Part shown: one piece after another, positions 15,452-23,695 of the stretch | How positions within the stretch are numbered: position 1 is the stretch's first letter | Layout of the letters: each line of letters starts with the position of its first letter | Source of the DNA: Sediminicola sp037203765 | GTDB lineage: Bacteria > Bacteroidota > Bacteroidia > Flavobacteriales > Flavobacteriaceae | Length of the DNA: 64,000 bases | Assembly (NCBI RefSeq): GCF_037203765.1 | Contig: NZ_JBBCAS010000006.1 | Coordinates: forward strand, 1 to 64,000 | Reading direction: 5' to 3' | Translations under genes and position numbers: made by a program | Notes under the pieces: model-generated | The model's input: the letters and a program-made list of their open reading frames with translations, nothing else | Databases searched by the model: none | Told to the model about the DNA's origin: nothing

Positions 15452-17723
15452 TTCGTATTGTTTTTGTGGTTAATATGGCATCGTTTAGTATGAAAGGCAT
15501 GGGGATGCTTGTCTCCGGCCTTTGTGGGACACTGAACATAGGATGGGTCAAAAGGTCATTGGAAGCCTCATATACTTGGAGTTCCAAAATTTGATCCTTG
15601 GGATAAACAAGTTCCAAAACCGTGGCATCATTGTCGCTGATGTAATGGGTGAGCAACTTACTTCTTCTCCTATCTTGGAGGTAAAACTTGGATAGCTCAA
15701 TATTATTGACCGTTGCTTTGGTCAGGGGAATATCATTGGTAAAAACTTCCAACCGGTTCACCGAACGTTGAGGGGTAATGGTCAGTTGCACAATTCGATG
15801 ATCGGCCATGATGGTATCCTTGGTCTTGTCCACCTTTGGCGGCGCTATGTTTTTCATTGGGGCAGGGGTGCTATAGGTGAAACCTGTACTGTATTTACTG
15901 CTGATCACCTGGTATGTTTTTACGTTGGGCGAAGCATCCTCTAGGTATTGTTTGTTCCAGTCGATAAGTACGTGATCGTAGGACACCCATTGCGCACTTT
16001 GGGTATCCGTATTGAGGATATACAATAGGCTACTGGGCTTGGCATGATCCTTGGAAAAGCCCGAATTGAAATGTGCCAAGACCATGAATATGGCAAACAA
16101 CAGCTGGAATAGGAAGGCCAATTTGCCTTTCGACTTATAAAACCCAAAAATGGGCAATAATAGAAAGAAGGTCAGGCTGGTCAGCACCGTTGAGGTTATC
16201 ATCATTTTGAGACCTAGTCCCACTGGAAACATTTTAATGAAGGGGGCATAGATCCAAAGGGCCGGTAAGGCCAAAAATACCATAAGATAGGGGTTGGGTG
16301 CCTTTTGATTTATGAGGATGGGCAAAGAGGCCAAAAGGGCAACAAGGGGAACAATAAAAAAACCGGCCCCGGGTAAAAAGTTGGCCACGGCCCCGCAAAT
16401 GATAAGCCATAAAACAATAGGGGCCACCAGTAGGTTGGGCACCGTTATATTTTGGAATTTATGATATGCCCAAAAACAAATAGCAATGCTCAAAACCACA
16501 AAACCAGCAATGTAGTAATAGCCATTGTAGGTAAATCCATGGAGCATATCTTGGTATTGGGGATATAGCCATTTTAAGAACCTCCAGCTGAAGAACCCAA
16601 CAATTGCATTGATCAACAATGAAATACCCATGGGTAAAAATCCCTTGGAGATTTCCTTGAGGTGTAGTTGTTGTTTTTTGAATCCGTAGACCAGAATACA
16701 AACAAAGAAAAGGAAGGCAAGACCAAACATGGGCCAGATCCATTCAAAGGGATACGAGACAAGTTTAAAGAAGGGGACATTGAAATAGACGTTGTCATTC
16801 AAACTTTTTAGATTTCCCAGATCAGCATTGCTAAAATGGTTTAAAAGAGGCATAAGGTAACTGCCCTGATGTGCCAAAGTTTTTCTGTCCAAACGGTCAT
16901 AATTGTCCCGTGCCGTATGGTAATCATAGTGGTCATCTATAAAGGCAAAATTTAAGCCTTCAATATCACGATCTTCCCTGAAAACCGTTAAATCGGTATC
17001 ATTGGGAAGCATTTTGTAAATACTATAGACCAGGGAATTGGCGACAGGGAATTCGGGTCCTGCCGCGGTGAATTCCTCAATAAGTCTGCTATTGCCCCTA
17101 TTGGTCTCAATAAGCATATAGCTTGGTCCGCCACTGCCACGGGCCTCAAAGTTCAATACCAGGCCCACATCATTGGCCCAGGGGTGTTGGTTGGCAAAAA
17201 GATCTGCCCCGTTCAGCCCCAGTTCCTCGGCATCGGAGATCAGGATTATGATATCGTTCTTTGGTGTCTTGTTTTTGGCCAGAAAAGCCCTTACCCCTTC
17301 CAGTATGGTGGCCACACCACTGCCCGCATCGCTGGCCCCTAAGGAAGAATGGGGGTTGCTATCATAATGGGACAATAACATAAGAGACTTTCCTTTTTCT
17401 GATCCAGGTATTCTGGCCAGAATATTGGTGGCTTTGCTCAGGTTGGCCCAGTCTCCGGCAGTATATCCCTCTTGGAGGGAGGGTTCCAATCCCATTTTTT
17501 GAAGCTCTGAAACAATATAGTCCCTCACTTTTTTATGGGCCGGAAATCCTACGGCATGGGGTTCCACCGAAATTTTTTCAACATGGCCCAAAGCACGATC
17601 TGTTGAAAATTTGTCTAGCGGTACTGTATTGTTTTGTTGATAGGAGGGAGTGGCCGAGTCAAAACTCCAGAATATAGCCAGTCCCAATAGAAATAGGGTA
17701 ATGCCTGTGGTGTATTTTTTCAT
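15444..17723 (-). CDS. Membrane-anchored M28 family metallopeptidase
   Basis: 759 residues. One N-terminal transmembrane segment (about 5-20) is followed by the catalytic domain: His119 and Asp132 (LLSHYDSNPHSSLGASDAGS), Glu166-Glu167 (SDAEELGLNGADLF), a Glu in NFEARGSGG, and a His in DDHYDYHTARDNYDR form the two-zinc site. The region from about 345 to 570 contains around eight or nine hydrophobic helices, and a soluble C-terminal domain ends the protein. This layout resembles the eukaryotic Fxna/ERMP1 peptidases. It should be an aminopeptidase facing the periplasm. It overlaps the YeeZ-like gene by 8 bases. Confidence 0.88.
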   Translation of the reverse strand: MKKYTTGITLFLLGLAIFWSFDSATPSYQQNNTVPLDKFSTDRALGHVEKISVEPHAVGFPAHKKVRDYIVSELQKMGLEPSLQEGYTAGDWANLSKATNILARIPGSEKGKSLMLLSHYDSNPHSSLGASDAGSGVATILEGVRAFLAKNKTPKNDIIILISDAEELGLNGADLFANQHPWANDVGLVLNFEARGSGGPSYMLIETNRGNSRLIEEFTAAGPEFPVANSLVYSIYKMLPNDTDLTVFREDRDIEGLNFAFIDDHYDYHTARDNYDRLDRKTLAHQGSYLMPLLNHFSNADLGNLKSLNDNVYFNVPFFKLVSYPFEWIWPMFGLAFLFFVCILVYGFKKQQLHLKEISKGFLPMGISLLINAIVGFFSWRFLKWLYPQYQDMLHGFTYNGYYYIAGFVVLSIAICFWAYHKFQNITVPNLLVAPIVLWLIICGAVANFLPGAGFFIVPLVALLASLPILINQKAPNPYLMVFLALPALWIYAPFIKMFPVGLGLKMMITSTVLTSLTFFLLLPIFGFYKSKGKLAFLFQLLFAIFMVLAHFNSGFSKDHAKPSSLLYILNTDTQSAQWVSYDHVLIDWNKQYLEDASPNVKTYQVISSKYSTGFTYSTPAPMKNIAPPKVDKTKDTIMADHRIVQLTITPQRSVNRLEVFTNDIPLTKATVNNIELSKFYLQDRRRSKLLTHYISDNDATVLELVYPKDQILELQVYEASNDLLTHPMFSVPQRPETSIPMPFILNDAILTTKTIRIE

Positions 17724-17893
17724 TAGGTCTTAGTGTTCCCTAAATGTATAAAAATCCATTGGGATATCCATTGATTCCGGTTGGGTCAGGAATTCTGGAA
17801 TGCCATTATTACCACACATCAAGGTTGAAAATTGAAAAATATTCATCATTTTTAATTTATGGATGCATTTTATCTATTATATGTGTTAAAATA

Positions 17894-17924
17894 TTGTATT
17901 GTATTTTTCATATTTCTATATTTA
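17894..17924 (+). promoter_or_regulatory. Putative promoter of the CBS-domain gene
   Basis: TTG at 17894-17896 and TATATTTA at 17917-17924 are separated by 20 bases, close to the Bacteroidota -33/-7 arrangement with one mismatch in TAnnTTTG. The implied start is about 17 bases before the ATG at 17948. Confidence 0.42.
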
Positions 17925-17947
17925 AGATTCACCTAAAAATCAACCAT

Positions 17948-18412
17948 ATGGGCATCAAAAGTTTTCAAGGCGCACGGGAGACCGTAAAAAAAGAATATTC
18001 CACCCCTATCATGGTAGAGGATTATATGACCAAAAAACTGGTCACCTTTAAACCGGAACAATCAATTCTAGAGGTAATGGAGCAGTTTACCAAATACAAT
18101 ATCTCAGGGGGGCCGGTTTTGGATGACAACAACTTTTTAGTGGGAATTATATCTGAGGCCGATTGTATGAAAACCATTTCCGAAAGTCGCTATTTCAATA
18201 TGCCCATACTGGATAAAAACGTGGAGAAGTACATGACCAAGAATGTGGAGACCATCCCACATGATATTAGTATTTTTGATGCTGCCGGAATTTTCCACAA
18301 AAATAACCGTCGTAGATTGCCTGTTTTGAAGAATGGTATTCTCGTTGGGCAGATCAGTCGTAAGGATATAGTGATTGCAGCGCTGAAATTATCTGGCCAA
18401 AACTGGAAATAA
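17948..18412 (+). CDS. Two-CBS-domain protein
   Basis: 154 residues from the ATG at 17948 (MGIKSFQGAR). Two CBS motifs are visible: VEDYMTKKLVTFKPEQSILE with ISGGPVLDDNNFLVGIISE, then VEKYMTKNVETIPHDISIFD with RRRLPVLKNGILVGQISRKD. Such Bateman modules bind adenine nucleotides and report energy state. No effector domain is attached, so it acts in trans. The frame is open 204 bases further upstream, but that part reads like AT-rich intergenic DNA and contains the promoter. Confidence 0.88.
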   Translation: MGIKSFQGARETVKKEYSTPIMVEDYMTKKLVTFKPEQSILEVMEQFTKYNISGGPVLDDNNFLVGIISEADCMKTISESRYFNMPILDKNVEKYMTKNVETIPHDISIFDAAGIFHKNNRRRLPVLKNGILVGQISRKDIVIAALKLSGQNWK

Positions 18413-18494
18413 TTGTCTGCATACCCGATACGATTTTTTGTTCCCTATGGTGTCTTAGAGTTTTCTGAGGCTACATCAGTGGGAGACCTATTTA

Positions 18495-18845
18495 TTATTC
18501 CCTTTTAACGATCATATAATAATCATTGTCCAAGGGTAAGTAGCCCAAATCGTACACAAAAAAGTAAACAGTACCTTTTTGTGTGGTATAAAGGTGTGTG
18601 AAATATTCAAAATCAAAACCTTTATCCAATAATTTGGTTTTGGTGGTCTTGGTCTTGCCATTCTGCAGGGTGAAGCTTTCCAGTATCCTGTAGTTTTTAC
18701 GAAGTCGGTTGTTGATGTTGCGGATAAGATTCTTACTGTCCTTGTTCAACCGGTTGTTATAGGCATTGCGGCAGTAGTCCGAACAGAATTTCTTATCTAC
18801 CCGCCCAATTATCTTTTCCCCACATTCGGGACATTTTTTCTCCAT
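18495..18845 (-). CDS. Zinc-ribbon small protein
   Basis: 116 residues. The N-terminus has four cysteines in a C-x2-C...C-x3-C arrangement (KKCPECGEKIIGR, KKFCSDYCRNAYNNR), typical of a treble-clef or zinc-ribbon resembling DUF2116-type fingers. The rest is basic then aromatic (FEYFTHLYTTQKGTVYFFVY). No known function. Single gene, convergent with the CBS-domain gene. Confidence 0.72.
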   Translation of the reverse strand: MEKKCPECGEKIIGRVDKKFCSDYCRNAYNNRLNKDSKNLIRNINNRLRKNYRILESFTLQNGKTKTTKTKLLDKGFDFEYFTHLYTTQKGTVYFFVYDLGYLPLDNDYYMIVKRE

Positions 18846-18903
18846 GGTCAGTGGTTGTTTCCGTATTTGGAATTAAGATACTGAAATTCTGTCGATTATC
18901 GTC

Positions 18904-19758
18904 TTAATACGTATTGGTCATATGGCTGTCTACACAAATAATGAAGTCGGCCAGTCCTTTGTGCTCCGGTGATAGTTTATCTATGAAGTCTTGGGACACC
19001 GTGGAAATGGTAGCATACGCATTTGCTGGGGCCAATTTTTTCAGATACCATAAAATGCCCTCATAATTATTGGAATGGTAGGCACCATTGAAGTGAAGAA
19101 ACTGTTGCCCGGGCGTGTAATTCTCCAGAATAAAATGGGCCATGGTTGCATCCTTTATGGCTTGGGCCTTGACCAATTCTGGTGTTCCATGATCTCCCAT
19201 CATACGTAGTATATTTTGATAACCTGGTAACTCCGGATCAAAAATTATGGGCAAGGGAGCAATCCAAGCTTTTTCATTTGTGGTAAGACTATCCAAAGCT
19301 TCAAAACCTTTTTTGTATACCATGGATGCATATCGTCTTGGAATATTGGTAGCAATAAATGGTATTTTCTTGTCCTTGGCAAAATTGACCAAGGGAGCAT
19401 AATCGGTGGTATAATTGGGCCATAGTCGGACCAATGTATCCAACCCTTTTCGATCAATACTACCCTTCAAATAATCGTCCAGCGGTTTTTGGTTATCGGC
19501 TTCAAACATCTCAGCTCCTAAGGTCAAAGGCTTTTTAAGGGCCAGATCTGCTGTTACCTCATATTGGAGCCAATGTGCAATGGCATTGTTGTGCTGTTCA
19601 CCAAATAGAATGATATCCTTGGTAGAAAGCACCTTGACCATTTTGGTATAGGATATTTTTTTTCCCTTACTGTTGAATATGGTATAGGCGGGCTTGTCTT
19701 GTGCTTGGGCTATGTTGAACACAAACAAAAAAAGGAAGGCTAAGAAAATTTTTCTCAT
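18904..19758 (-). CDS. ChaN family protein (haem/iron uptake-related)
   Basis: 284 residues. The signal peptide MRKIFLAFLFLFVFNIAQAQ is followed by the ChaN (PF04187) domain: ILFGEQHNNAIAHWLQYEV with conserved Glu-x-His, LTLGAEMFEADNQKPLDDYL, FIATNIPRRYASMV, and near the end QFLHFNGAYHSNNYEGI. ChaN from Campylobacter binds two haems at a dimer interface, and the family is related to TIKI/EreA-type hydrolases. It has no lipobox here. It sits alone on the minus strand between the zinc-ribbon gene and the iron-sulfur protein. Confidence 0.87.
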   Translation of the reverse strand: MRKIFLAFLFLFVFNIAQAQDKPAYTIFNSKGKKISYTKMVKVLSTKDIILFGEQHNNAIAHWLQYEVTADLALKKPLTLGAEMFEADNQKPLDDYLKGSIDRKGLDTLVRLWPNYTTDYAPLVNFAKDKKIPFIATNIPRRYASMVYKKGFEALDSLTTNEKAWIAPLPIIFDPELPGYQNILRMMGDHGTPELVKAQAIKDATMAHFILENYTPGQQFLHFNGAYHSNNYEGILWYLKKLAPANAYATISTVSQDFIDKLSPEHKGLADFIICVDSHMTNTY

Positions 19759-19817
19759 ACAGAGCTAAACAGATTTGTTCTGGGAATCAGAAGATTTTGC
19801 GGTCCTTACATTCAAGA

Positions 19818-20258
19818 TCAACCTTTAAAATTTATTTCGTTGTGGGTGCCGTCACAATAGGGTTTGTTGCTGGAGGCGCCACACCTACAAAAAGCGGTAG
19901 TCCTTTTTTTTATTTCCTCATTTCCGGATTGGTCTATGACCTTTAATGTTCCATGGACCAATAGCGGGCCATTTTCCTTAACTTCTACTTTGGTTTCCAT
20001 ACTTTCTTCTTTGGCTGTGTCCGTTTCCTTTTTTCCATCCTCGTTCATATAATAACTCAATGCCCCAGATGGACACTTGGATATCTGATCTTTCAATTCT
20101 TGGGTAGTTGCATTATGCGGTATGATCCATGGCTTTTCCTTTGGTTTGTAAACCTCAGGCAGGGAATGAATACATTCCTCGGAGTGGATACACGCTTTAG
20201 GCTTCCATACCACGGTAAGCTCTCCATTGGTATACTCTTTTGTGATTTCCTTTTCCAT
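19818..20258 (-). CDS. YjdI-type [4Fe-4S] domain fused to a CDGSH iron-sulfur domain
   Basis: 146 residues in two parts. Residues 1-70 are YjdI/Fer4_19-like, with Cys23 and Cys29 in KACIHSEECIHSLPEVY and Cys62 in KCPSGALSYY. Residues about 95-146 carry a CDGSH motif: FCRCGASSNKPYCDGTH gives ligands Cys124, Cys126, Cys135 and His139 for a [2Fe-2S] cluster of the mitoNEET type. The linker is acidic. It is probably a cytosolic redox or cluster-transfer protein. It is encoded alone on the minus strand. Confidence 0.88.
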   Translation of the reverse strand: MEKEITKEYTNGELTVVWKPKACIHSEECIHSLPEVYKPKEKPWIIPHNATTQELKDQISKCPSGALSYYMNEDGKKETDTAKEESMETKVEVKENGPLLVHGTLKVIDQSGNEEIKKRTTAFCRCGASSNKPYCDGTHNEINFKG

Positions 20259-20407
20259 GTACGCAGCTTTTTCCCTTTTAAATTTAGTAAAATTTATTCG
20301 TAATCTGGCGGATAGGTGGGGATTGGTTTATTGGATTCATATAAAATAGGGCACCCTTCTCTCGAAAGATATTCTAGTTTAAACAAATACATTTGAGAGC
20401 TCGTCAT

Positions 20408-20803
20408 TTAAGGATATACCAAAACAGGTCTATCGTTTTCACAGATGACCCCACTGGGCTCGGCAGGAATGGAACAATCAGATTGTAGGCCCCATTTCTC
20501 ATTATATACTTTTTCTGCCGATTCATGTTCTGTTACGAGTGCCAGAAAATGGGTGGTATCAATAGCTGTGGAATAGGCGATATAACCATATGGTCCTCCA
20601 CAAGGCTTGCTGCCGTAGGAAGTAAATCGCCATTCATCGGCATTGACGCATTTGGCGCTGTTAGCAATTTCATTGATTCGGGAAAGCATTTTTATCAGCT
20701 CCTGGTTTTCCTCTTCTTGGGAATTGGTGTCCTGGCTTACCGAGCAGGAAAGCAGGGAAATGGCAAGGCCCAAAAGGAAGGTAACGAACATATTTCTGTC
20801 CAT
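20408..20803 (-). CDS. Small lipoprotein of unknown function
   Basis: 131 residues. The signal sequence ends in the lipobox ISLLSC-SVS. The mature part has cysteines in SAKCVNADEW, SKPCGGPYGYIAYS, LQSDCSIPAEPSGV and VICENDRP, which could form two disulfides in the periplasm. The pattern is reminiscent of conserved Bacteroidota lipoproteins, but I cannot name a family. Nothing nearby suggests a role. Confidence 0.72.
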   Translation of the reverse strand: MDRNMFVTFLLGLAISLLSCSVSQDTNSQEEENQELIKMLSRINEIANSAKCVNADEWRFTSYGSKPCGGPYGYIAYSTAIDTTHFLALVTEHESAEKVYNEKWGLQSDCSIPAEPSGVICENDRPVLVYP

Positions 20804-21001
20804 AATTTAGTTTTATAGGATAGGTGCTACAATATGGAGAAGGTTGCGTTTAGATCTATATTTTCTAATATGAAAGTGCATTTCTGGAATAATTTAAATT
20901 GGGCAGATTGGTTGGAAACGCTGACGGTATGAGTCAATAATTTATCCGATTGAAATTTTAATCTTTTTTACCTTAGCGGTACAACCATAAATGAAATTAT
21001 T

Positions 21002-21169
21002 ATGAGAAGTCTTCTTTGGCTAGTAGCCGTTATTTGTATCGTTATTTGGCTTTTGGGTTTATTAGGTGTAATCCCAGGGTTAGCAACCGGTAGTTTAGTT
21101 CATATTCTTCTGGTAATCGCCGTTGTTGTGATATTATACAATATTATTTCGGGACGCAAACCCCTATAA
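21002..21169 (+). CDS. Lmo0937-family small membrane protein
   Basis: 55 residues starting MRSLLWLVAVICIVIWLLGL and ending IISGRKPL. Two transmembrane helices flank a short GVIPGLATGSLVH loop. This is the pattern of the lmo0937/DUF5670 family of tiny stress-associated membrane proteins found widely in bacteria. The function is unknown. It sits in the space between two minus-strand genes and is the only plus-strand gene for 10 kb. Confidence 0.8.
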   Translation: MRSLLWLVAVICIVIWLLGLLGVIPGLATGSLVHILLVIAVVVILYNIISGRKPL

Positions 21170-21252
21170 ATACTTGGGGTCATGTGGTTGGTCAAGATTC
21201 GGATTGATGGAATGACGAGAATGCTTGGCTTATCTGAAGTATGTTTAAAAAA

Positions 21253-21285
21253 GGGTGACCATGGACTTTTTGGCCATAGTCACCC
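21253..21285 (-). terminator. Terminator of the TetR-controlled operon
   Basis: GGGTGACCATGG and CCATAGTCACCC form a 12-bp stem with one mismatch around a short T-rich loop. On the minus strand it is followed by six T residues. It lies 31 bases after the DsbA gene's stop and closes that operon; it may also stop plus-strand transcription of the small membrane protein. Confidence 0.78.
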
Positions 21286-21315
21286 TTCATGGTTTTATAC
21301 CCTACTATGTAGTTG

Positions 21316-21960
21316 TTATTGGGCCAGTAATTCCATTAAAACTTGCTTGTAAACAGCAACAGGTTGCGCTCCCGTCAAGGCGCTGGTGTTGTTGAATACC
21401 ATGGTTGGTACCGATGATACTCCTACACTTTGCCAATAAGCCTCCTTACTCTGTACTTCATAGCGGGCTTCGTCATTATCCAATTTTGCCATAGCCTGTT
21501 CGGCATCCAGGCCTATGCTTTTTAATTCTTCCAGTAGTACCTTCCTGTCCGATACATCCTTTCGTTCACTGAAGTAAGCGGTTACCAAGCGCATTTTAAG
21601 ATCTGTTTGCTTCCCCCGCTCTTTGGCGAAATCCAATAAAACGTGGGCGTCTCTGGTATTGACAATTTTCATGTACTCAAAATAATCAAAAGTGAAACCC
21701 AACTGGGCACCTACTTCGGCCATATGATCTTGAGAGCGTTTCCAATCTTCTGGGGTGGATCCATATTTATTGGCAATATGTTCCTGGACATTTTCGCCTT
21801 CTGGCGGCATGTGTGGATTCAGTTCAAAGGGTTGCCATTCCAATTCAATCTGATCTTGGATACCCATTTCTTGGATAGCCTGCTCCAAACGTTTGTAACC
21901 AATGGCGCACCATGGGCAAACAACATCCGAAACAATATCAATTTTTATTTTAACTGCCAT
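21316..21960 (-). CDS. DsbA family oxidoreductase, FrnE type
   Basis: 214 residues without a signal peptide, so cytoplasmic. IDIVSDVVCPWCAIGYKRLE carries the CPWC active site of FrnE-like DsbA proteins, and the C-terminal VSSVPTMVFNNTSALTGAQP has the cis-Pro loop. The middle insert is the helical domain (DWKRSQDHMAEVGAQLGFTF). Deinococcus FrnE is a cytosolic disulfide isomerase induced by oxidative stress. It is the last gene of a three-gene run and overlaps the EthD gene by 11 bases, consistent with a redox or electrophile response under TetR. Confidence 0.9.
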   Translation of the reverse strand: MAVKIKIDIVSDVVCPWCAIGYKRLEQAIQEMGIQDQIELEWQPFELNPHMPPEGENVQEHIANKYGSTPEDWKRSQDHMAEVGAQLGFTFDYFEYMKIVNTRDAHVLLDFAKERGKQTDLKMRLVTAYFSERKDVSDRKVLLEELKSIGLDAEQAMAKLDNDEARYEVQSKEAYWQSVGVSSVPTMVFNNTSALTGAQPVAVYKQVLMELLAQ

Positions 21961-22276
21961 AACTGTATTTCACTATTTCGCTGATTTGTATTTCACCCTG
22001 AACATTGGTATAGTTGGGTACATCTGCAGCAAATTTCTTTGCATAGGGTCCAAATGAAGCCTGAAAAGACTCCAAAGATTCAAAACTCAGATGTGCCATG
22101 GCGATGTATGGAGCAGCCTCGGAAGGAGTTTTTCCTGCCAATCCAAGATTAAATTCCAATCCTTTCAGAGCATCTCCCAAAGATTGTGCAATCATGGGTA
22201 GATGGGTGTTCTTATAATAGTCTGTGTCGAATTTTGCTTCTACACTATTCGGATACATAACAGATACTTTTATCAT
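21950..22276 (-). CDS. EthD family protein
   Basis: 108 residues from the ATG at 22276 (MIKVSVMYPNSVEAKFDTDYY). It is a ferredoxin-like alpha+beta barrel of the EthD family: YKNTHLPMIAQSLGDALKG with the conserved His, and MAHLSFESLESFQASFGPYA. Members dimerise and assist oxidative degradation, for example of ethyl tert-butyl ether. The substrate is unknown here. It is the middle gene of the TetR-controlled run, 117 bases after the CMD gene and overlapping the DsbA gene. Confidence 0.86.
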   Translation of the reverse strand: MIKVSVMYPNSVEAKFDTDYYKNTHLPMIAQSLGDALKGLEFNLGLAGKTPSEAAPYIAMAHLSFESLESFQASFGPYAKKFAADVPNYTNVQGEIQISEIVKYSYGS

Positions 22277-22393
22277 ACTATTAATTTTATGCCTGTTCAA
22301 CAAGGCTGGTGAATAGATTAAAATTAAAATACGCTTTCCATAGGAACTATACAAAGCGCATTTAATATTAACCGAAATGAGGGATTGGAAATA

Positions 22394-22942
22394 TTATTTT
22401 TTCCAAGCAAATTTTTCAAATGGTTTGTCCACCGGAGTTTGTGCAATATGGTTTACATAGTTGCTCATTACCTTTTGGGATACACCCAAGATAATTTCCA
22501 ATAGCTGTCTCTGCTCATATCCGGCAGCATAGAAGGCTTTTATGTCTTTTTCAGAAATATTTCCACGATCACGTACAATGGACAATGTGGTTTCGTGCAG
22601 GGTTTGAAGTTTTTCGCTAGGCATTTTCGTCTTGTTTCTCAGAGCATCTGTAATGGCCTCATCAACTTTCATCATATGTGCTATTCCTGTATGTGCAGGA
22701 ACACAATAATGACATGCGTGTTCTACATTGATGGTCTGCCATACCACAGTGAGCTCGTCATTGTCAAAAGATGAATTTTGAAACAAATCATGTAGTTTTT
22801 GATAAGCTTCCAGCATTCCAGGAGCTTCTGCCATTACACCGTGCAGGTTTGGGATCATTCCGAATGATTTCATGGAATTTTCCAATAAAGGCTTGCTATT
22901 TGCTGGTGCGGATTCAATGTCATGAATTTTAAATGTGCTCAT
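22394..22942 (-). CDS. Carboxymuconolactone decarboxylase / AhpD-like protein
   Basis: 182 residues from the ATG at 22942 (MSTFKIHDIESAPANSK). NVEHACHYCVPAHTGIAHMM contains the C-x2-C pair and downstream His of AhpD-like peroxidase partners, preceded by FGMIPNLHGVMAEAPGMLEA, the usual opening helix. Enzymes with this motif reduce peroxides or other electrophiles through the dithiol. The gene starts 33 bases downstream of a perfect CTAAGC-N4-GCTTAG palindrome that also stands before tetR, so it is directly under TetR control. It is first in the operon CMD-EthD-DsbA. Confidence 0.9.
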   Translation of the reverse strand: MSTFKIHDIESAPANSKPLLENSMKSFGMIPNLHGVMAEAPGMLEAYQKLHDLFQNSSFDNDELTVVWQTINVEHACHYCVPAHTGIAHMMKVDEAITDALRNKTKMPSEKLQTLHETTLSIVRDRGNISEKDIKAFYAAGYEQRQLLEIILGVSQKVMSNYVNHIAQTPVDKPFEKFAWKK

Positions 22943-22973
22943 AGTTATCATAAATTTTAAATGTTAATATGTG

Positions 22974-22991
22974 CCTAAGCGTATGCTTAGG
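22974..22991. promoter_or_regulatory. TetR operator, site 1 (CMD promoter)
   Basis: CCTAAGC-GTAT-GCTTAGG is a perfect inverted repeat of 7+7 bases with a 4-base centre. The same CTAAGC-N4-GCTTAG core recurs once, in front of the adjacent tetR. Position 33 bases before the CMD start fits a repressor site overlapping the promoter or the transcript start. Confidence 0.82.
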
Positions 22992-23007
22992 TTTTGAGTA
23001 ATTTTTT

Positions 23008-23571
23008 TTAAATGTTTAGAAAAACAGTCTCAATAGAGTCTTCTAGCTGTTTATCATTGAACATTTTTGAGGCTACGGATAGGCCCAAGATGGAGTTCAT
23101 CAAAAAGTTGGCCTGTCTTTCAATGGTCTCAGCGTTCTTGTTTCTATCCTGTTTTAGGTTATTGACAAATAGGCTTTTGATATTGTCAGCGAATTTTTTT
23201 AATTCACTCATTACAAGGGGATCTGCATCTTTTCCCAGCTCATTTACCGTATTGGTCACCATGCAACCTTTACTGAGATCATCTTCTTTGGCAAATTCCA
23301 AGAAGTCTTTGAAGTATTGTTTGATACCCTCAACCCCATTTTGGGATTTTTCCAATTTGTCGGTGATGCCCTGTATTTTTTTGTTGTAAGCTTTTATACT
23401 TTGAAGAAAAACACCTTGTTTGCTTCCAAAACTGGCATAGATAGAAAATTGGTTAATGCCCATTTCCTTTTCCAACATACGTATGGAAGTGTTTTCATAC
23501 CCATTTCGCCAGAAGAGGTGCATGGCCTTTTCTAAAACTTCCTGTTCTATATATTGCTTTTTTCTGGCCAT
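23008..23571 (-). CDS. TetR family transcriptional regulator
   Basis: 187 residues. The N-terminal helix-turn-helix is clear: VLEKAMHLFWRNGYENTSIR, then EKEMGINQFSIYASFGSKQG. The ligand domain contains LSKGCMVTNTVNELGKDADP, as in the TetR_C groups near AcrR and NemR, and a Cys there could sense electrophiles. It is transcribed in the same direction as CMD-EthD-DsbA, 65 bases upstream of CMD. Both it and CMD have the same palindrome in front, so it should repress itself and that operon, released by an unknown inducer. Confidence 0.93.
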   Translation of the reverse strand: MARKKQYIEQEVLEKAMHLFWRNGYENTSIRMLEKEMGINQFSIYASFGSKQGVFLQSIKAYNKKIQGITDKLEKSQNGVEGIKQYFKDFLEFAKEDDLSKGCMVTNTVNELGKDADPLVMSELKKFADNIKSLFVNNLKQDRNKNAETIERQANFLMNSILGLSVASKMFNDKQLEDSIETVFLNI

Positions 23572-23589
23572 GATTTCTTAACTACACCA

Positions 23590-23597
23590 CAAAACTA
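23590..23597 (-). promoter_or_regulatory. Putative -7 box of tetR
   Basis: On the minus strand TAGTTTTG matches TAnnTTTG. It overlaps the end of operator site 2 by three bases, and a TTTG lies 16 bases upstream on the other side of the operator, so bound repressor would block the promoter. Confidence 0.5.
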
Positions 23598-23610
23598 AGC
23601 AAATGCTTAG
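23595..23610. promoter_or_regulatory. TetR operator, site 2 (tetR promoter)
   Basis: CTAAGC-AAAT-GCTTAG is a perfect 6+6 palindrome, identical in both arms to site 1 at 22974-22991 with a different 4-base centre. It lies 24 bases before the tetR start and next to the -7 box, as expected for autorepression. Confidence 0.82.
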
Positions 23611-23695
23611 AAACAAAAGAACAATTAAGAATACTTTAATAGTTGGACTCACGGATCGTTATGCTTTTTAGGAATTCATAGTCCTTCTTTAGCGG

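Noticed and set aside
17744..17947. N-terminal extension of the CBS-domain gene
   Set aside because: It translates AT-rich intergenic DNA containing a promoter; ATG 17948 gives a normal CBS protein.
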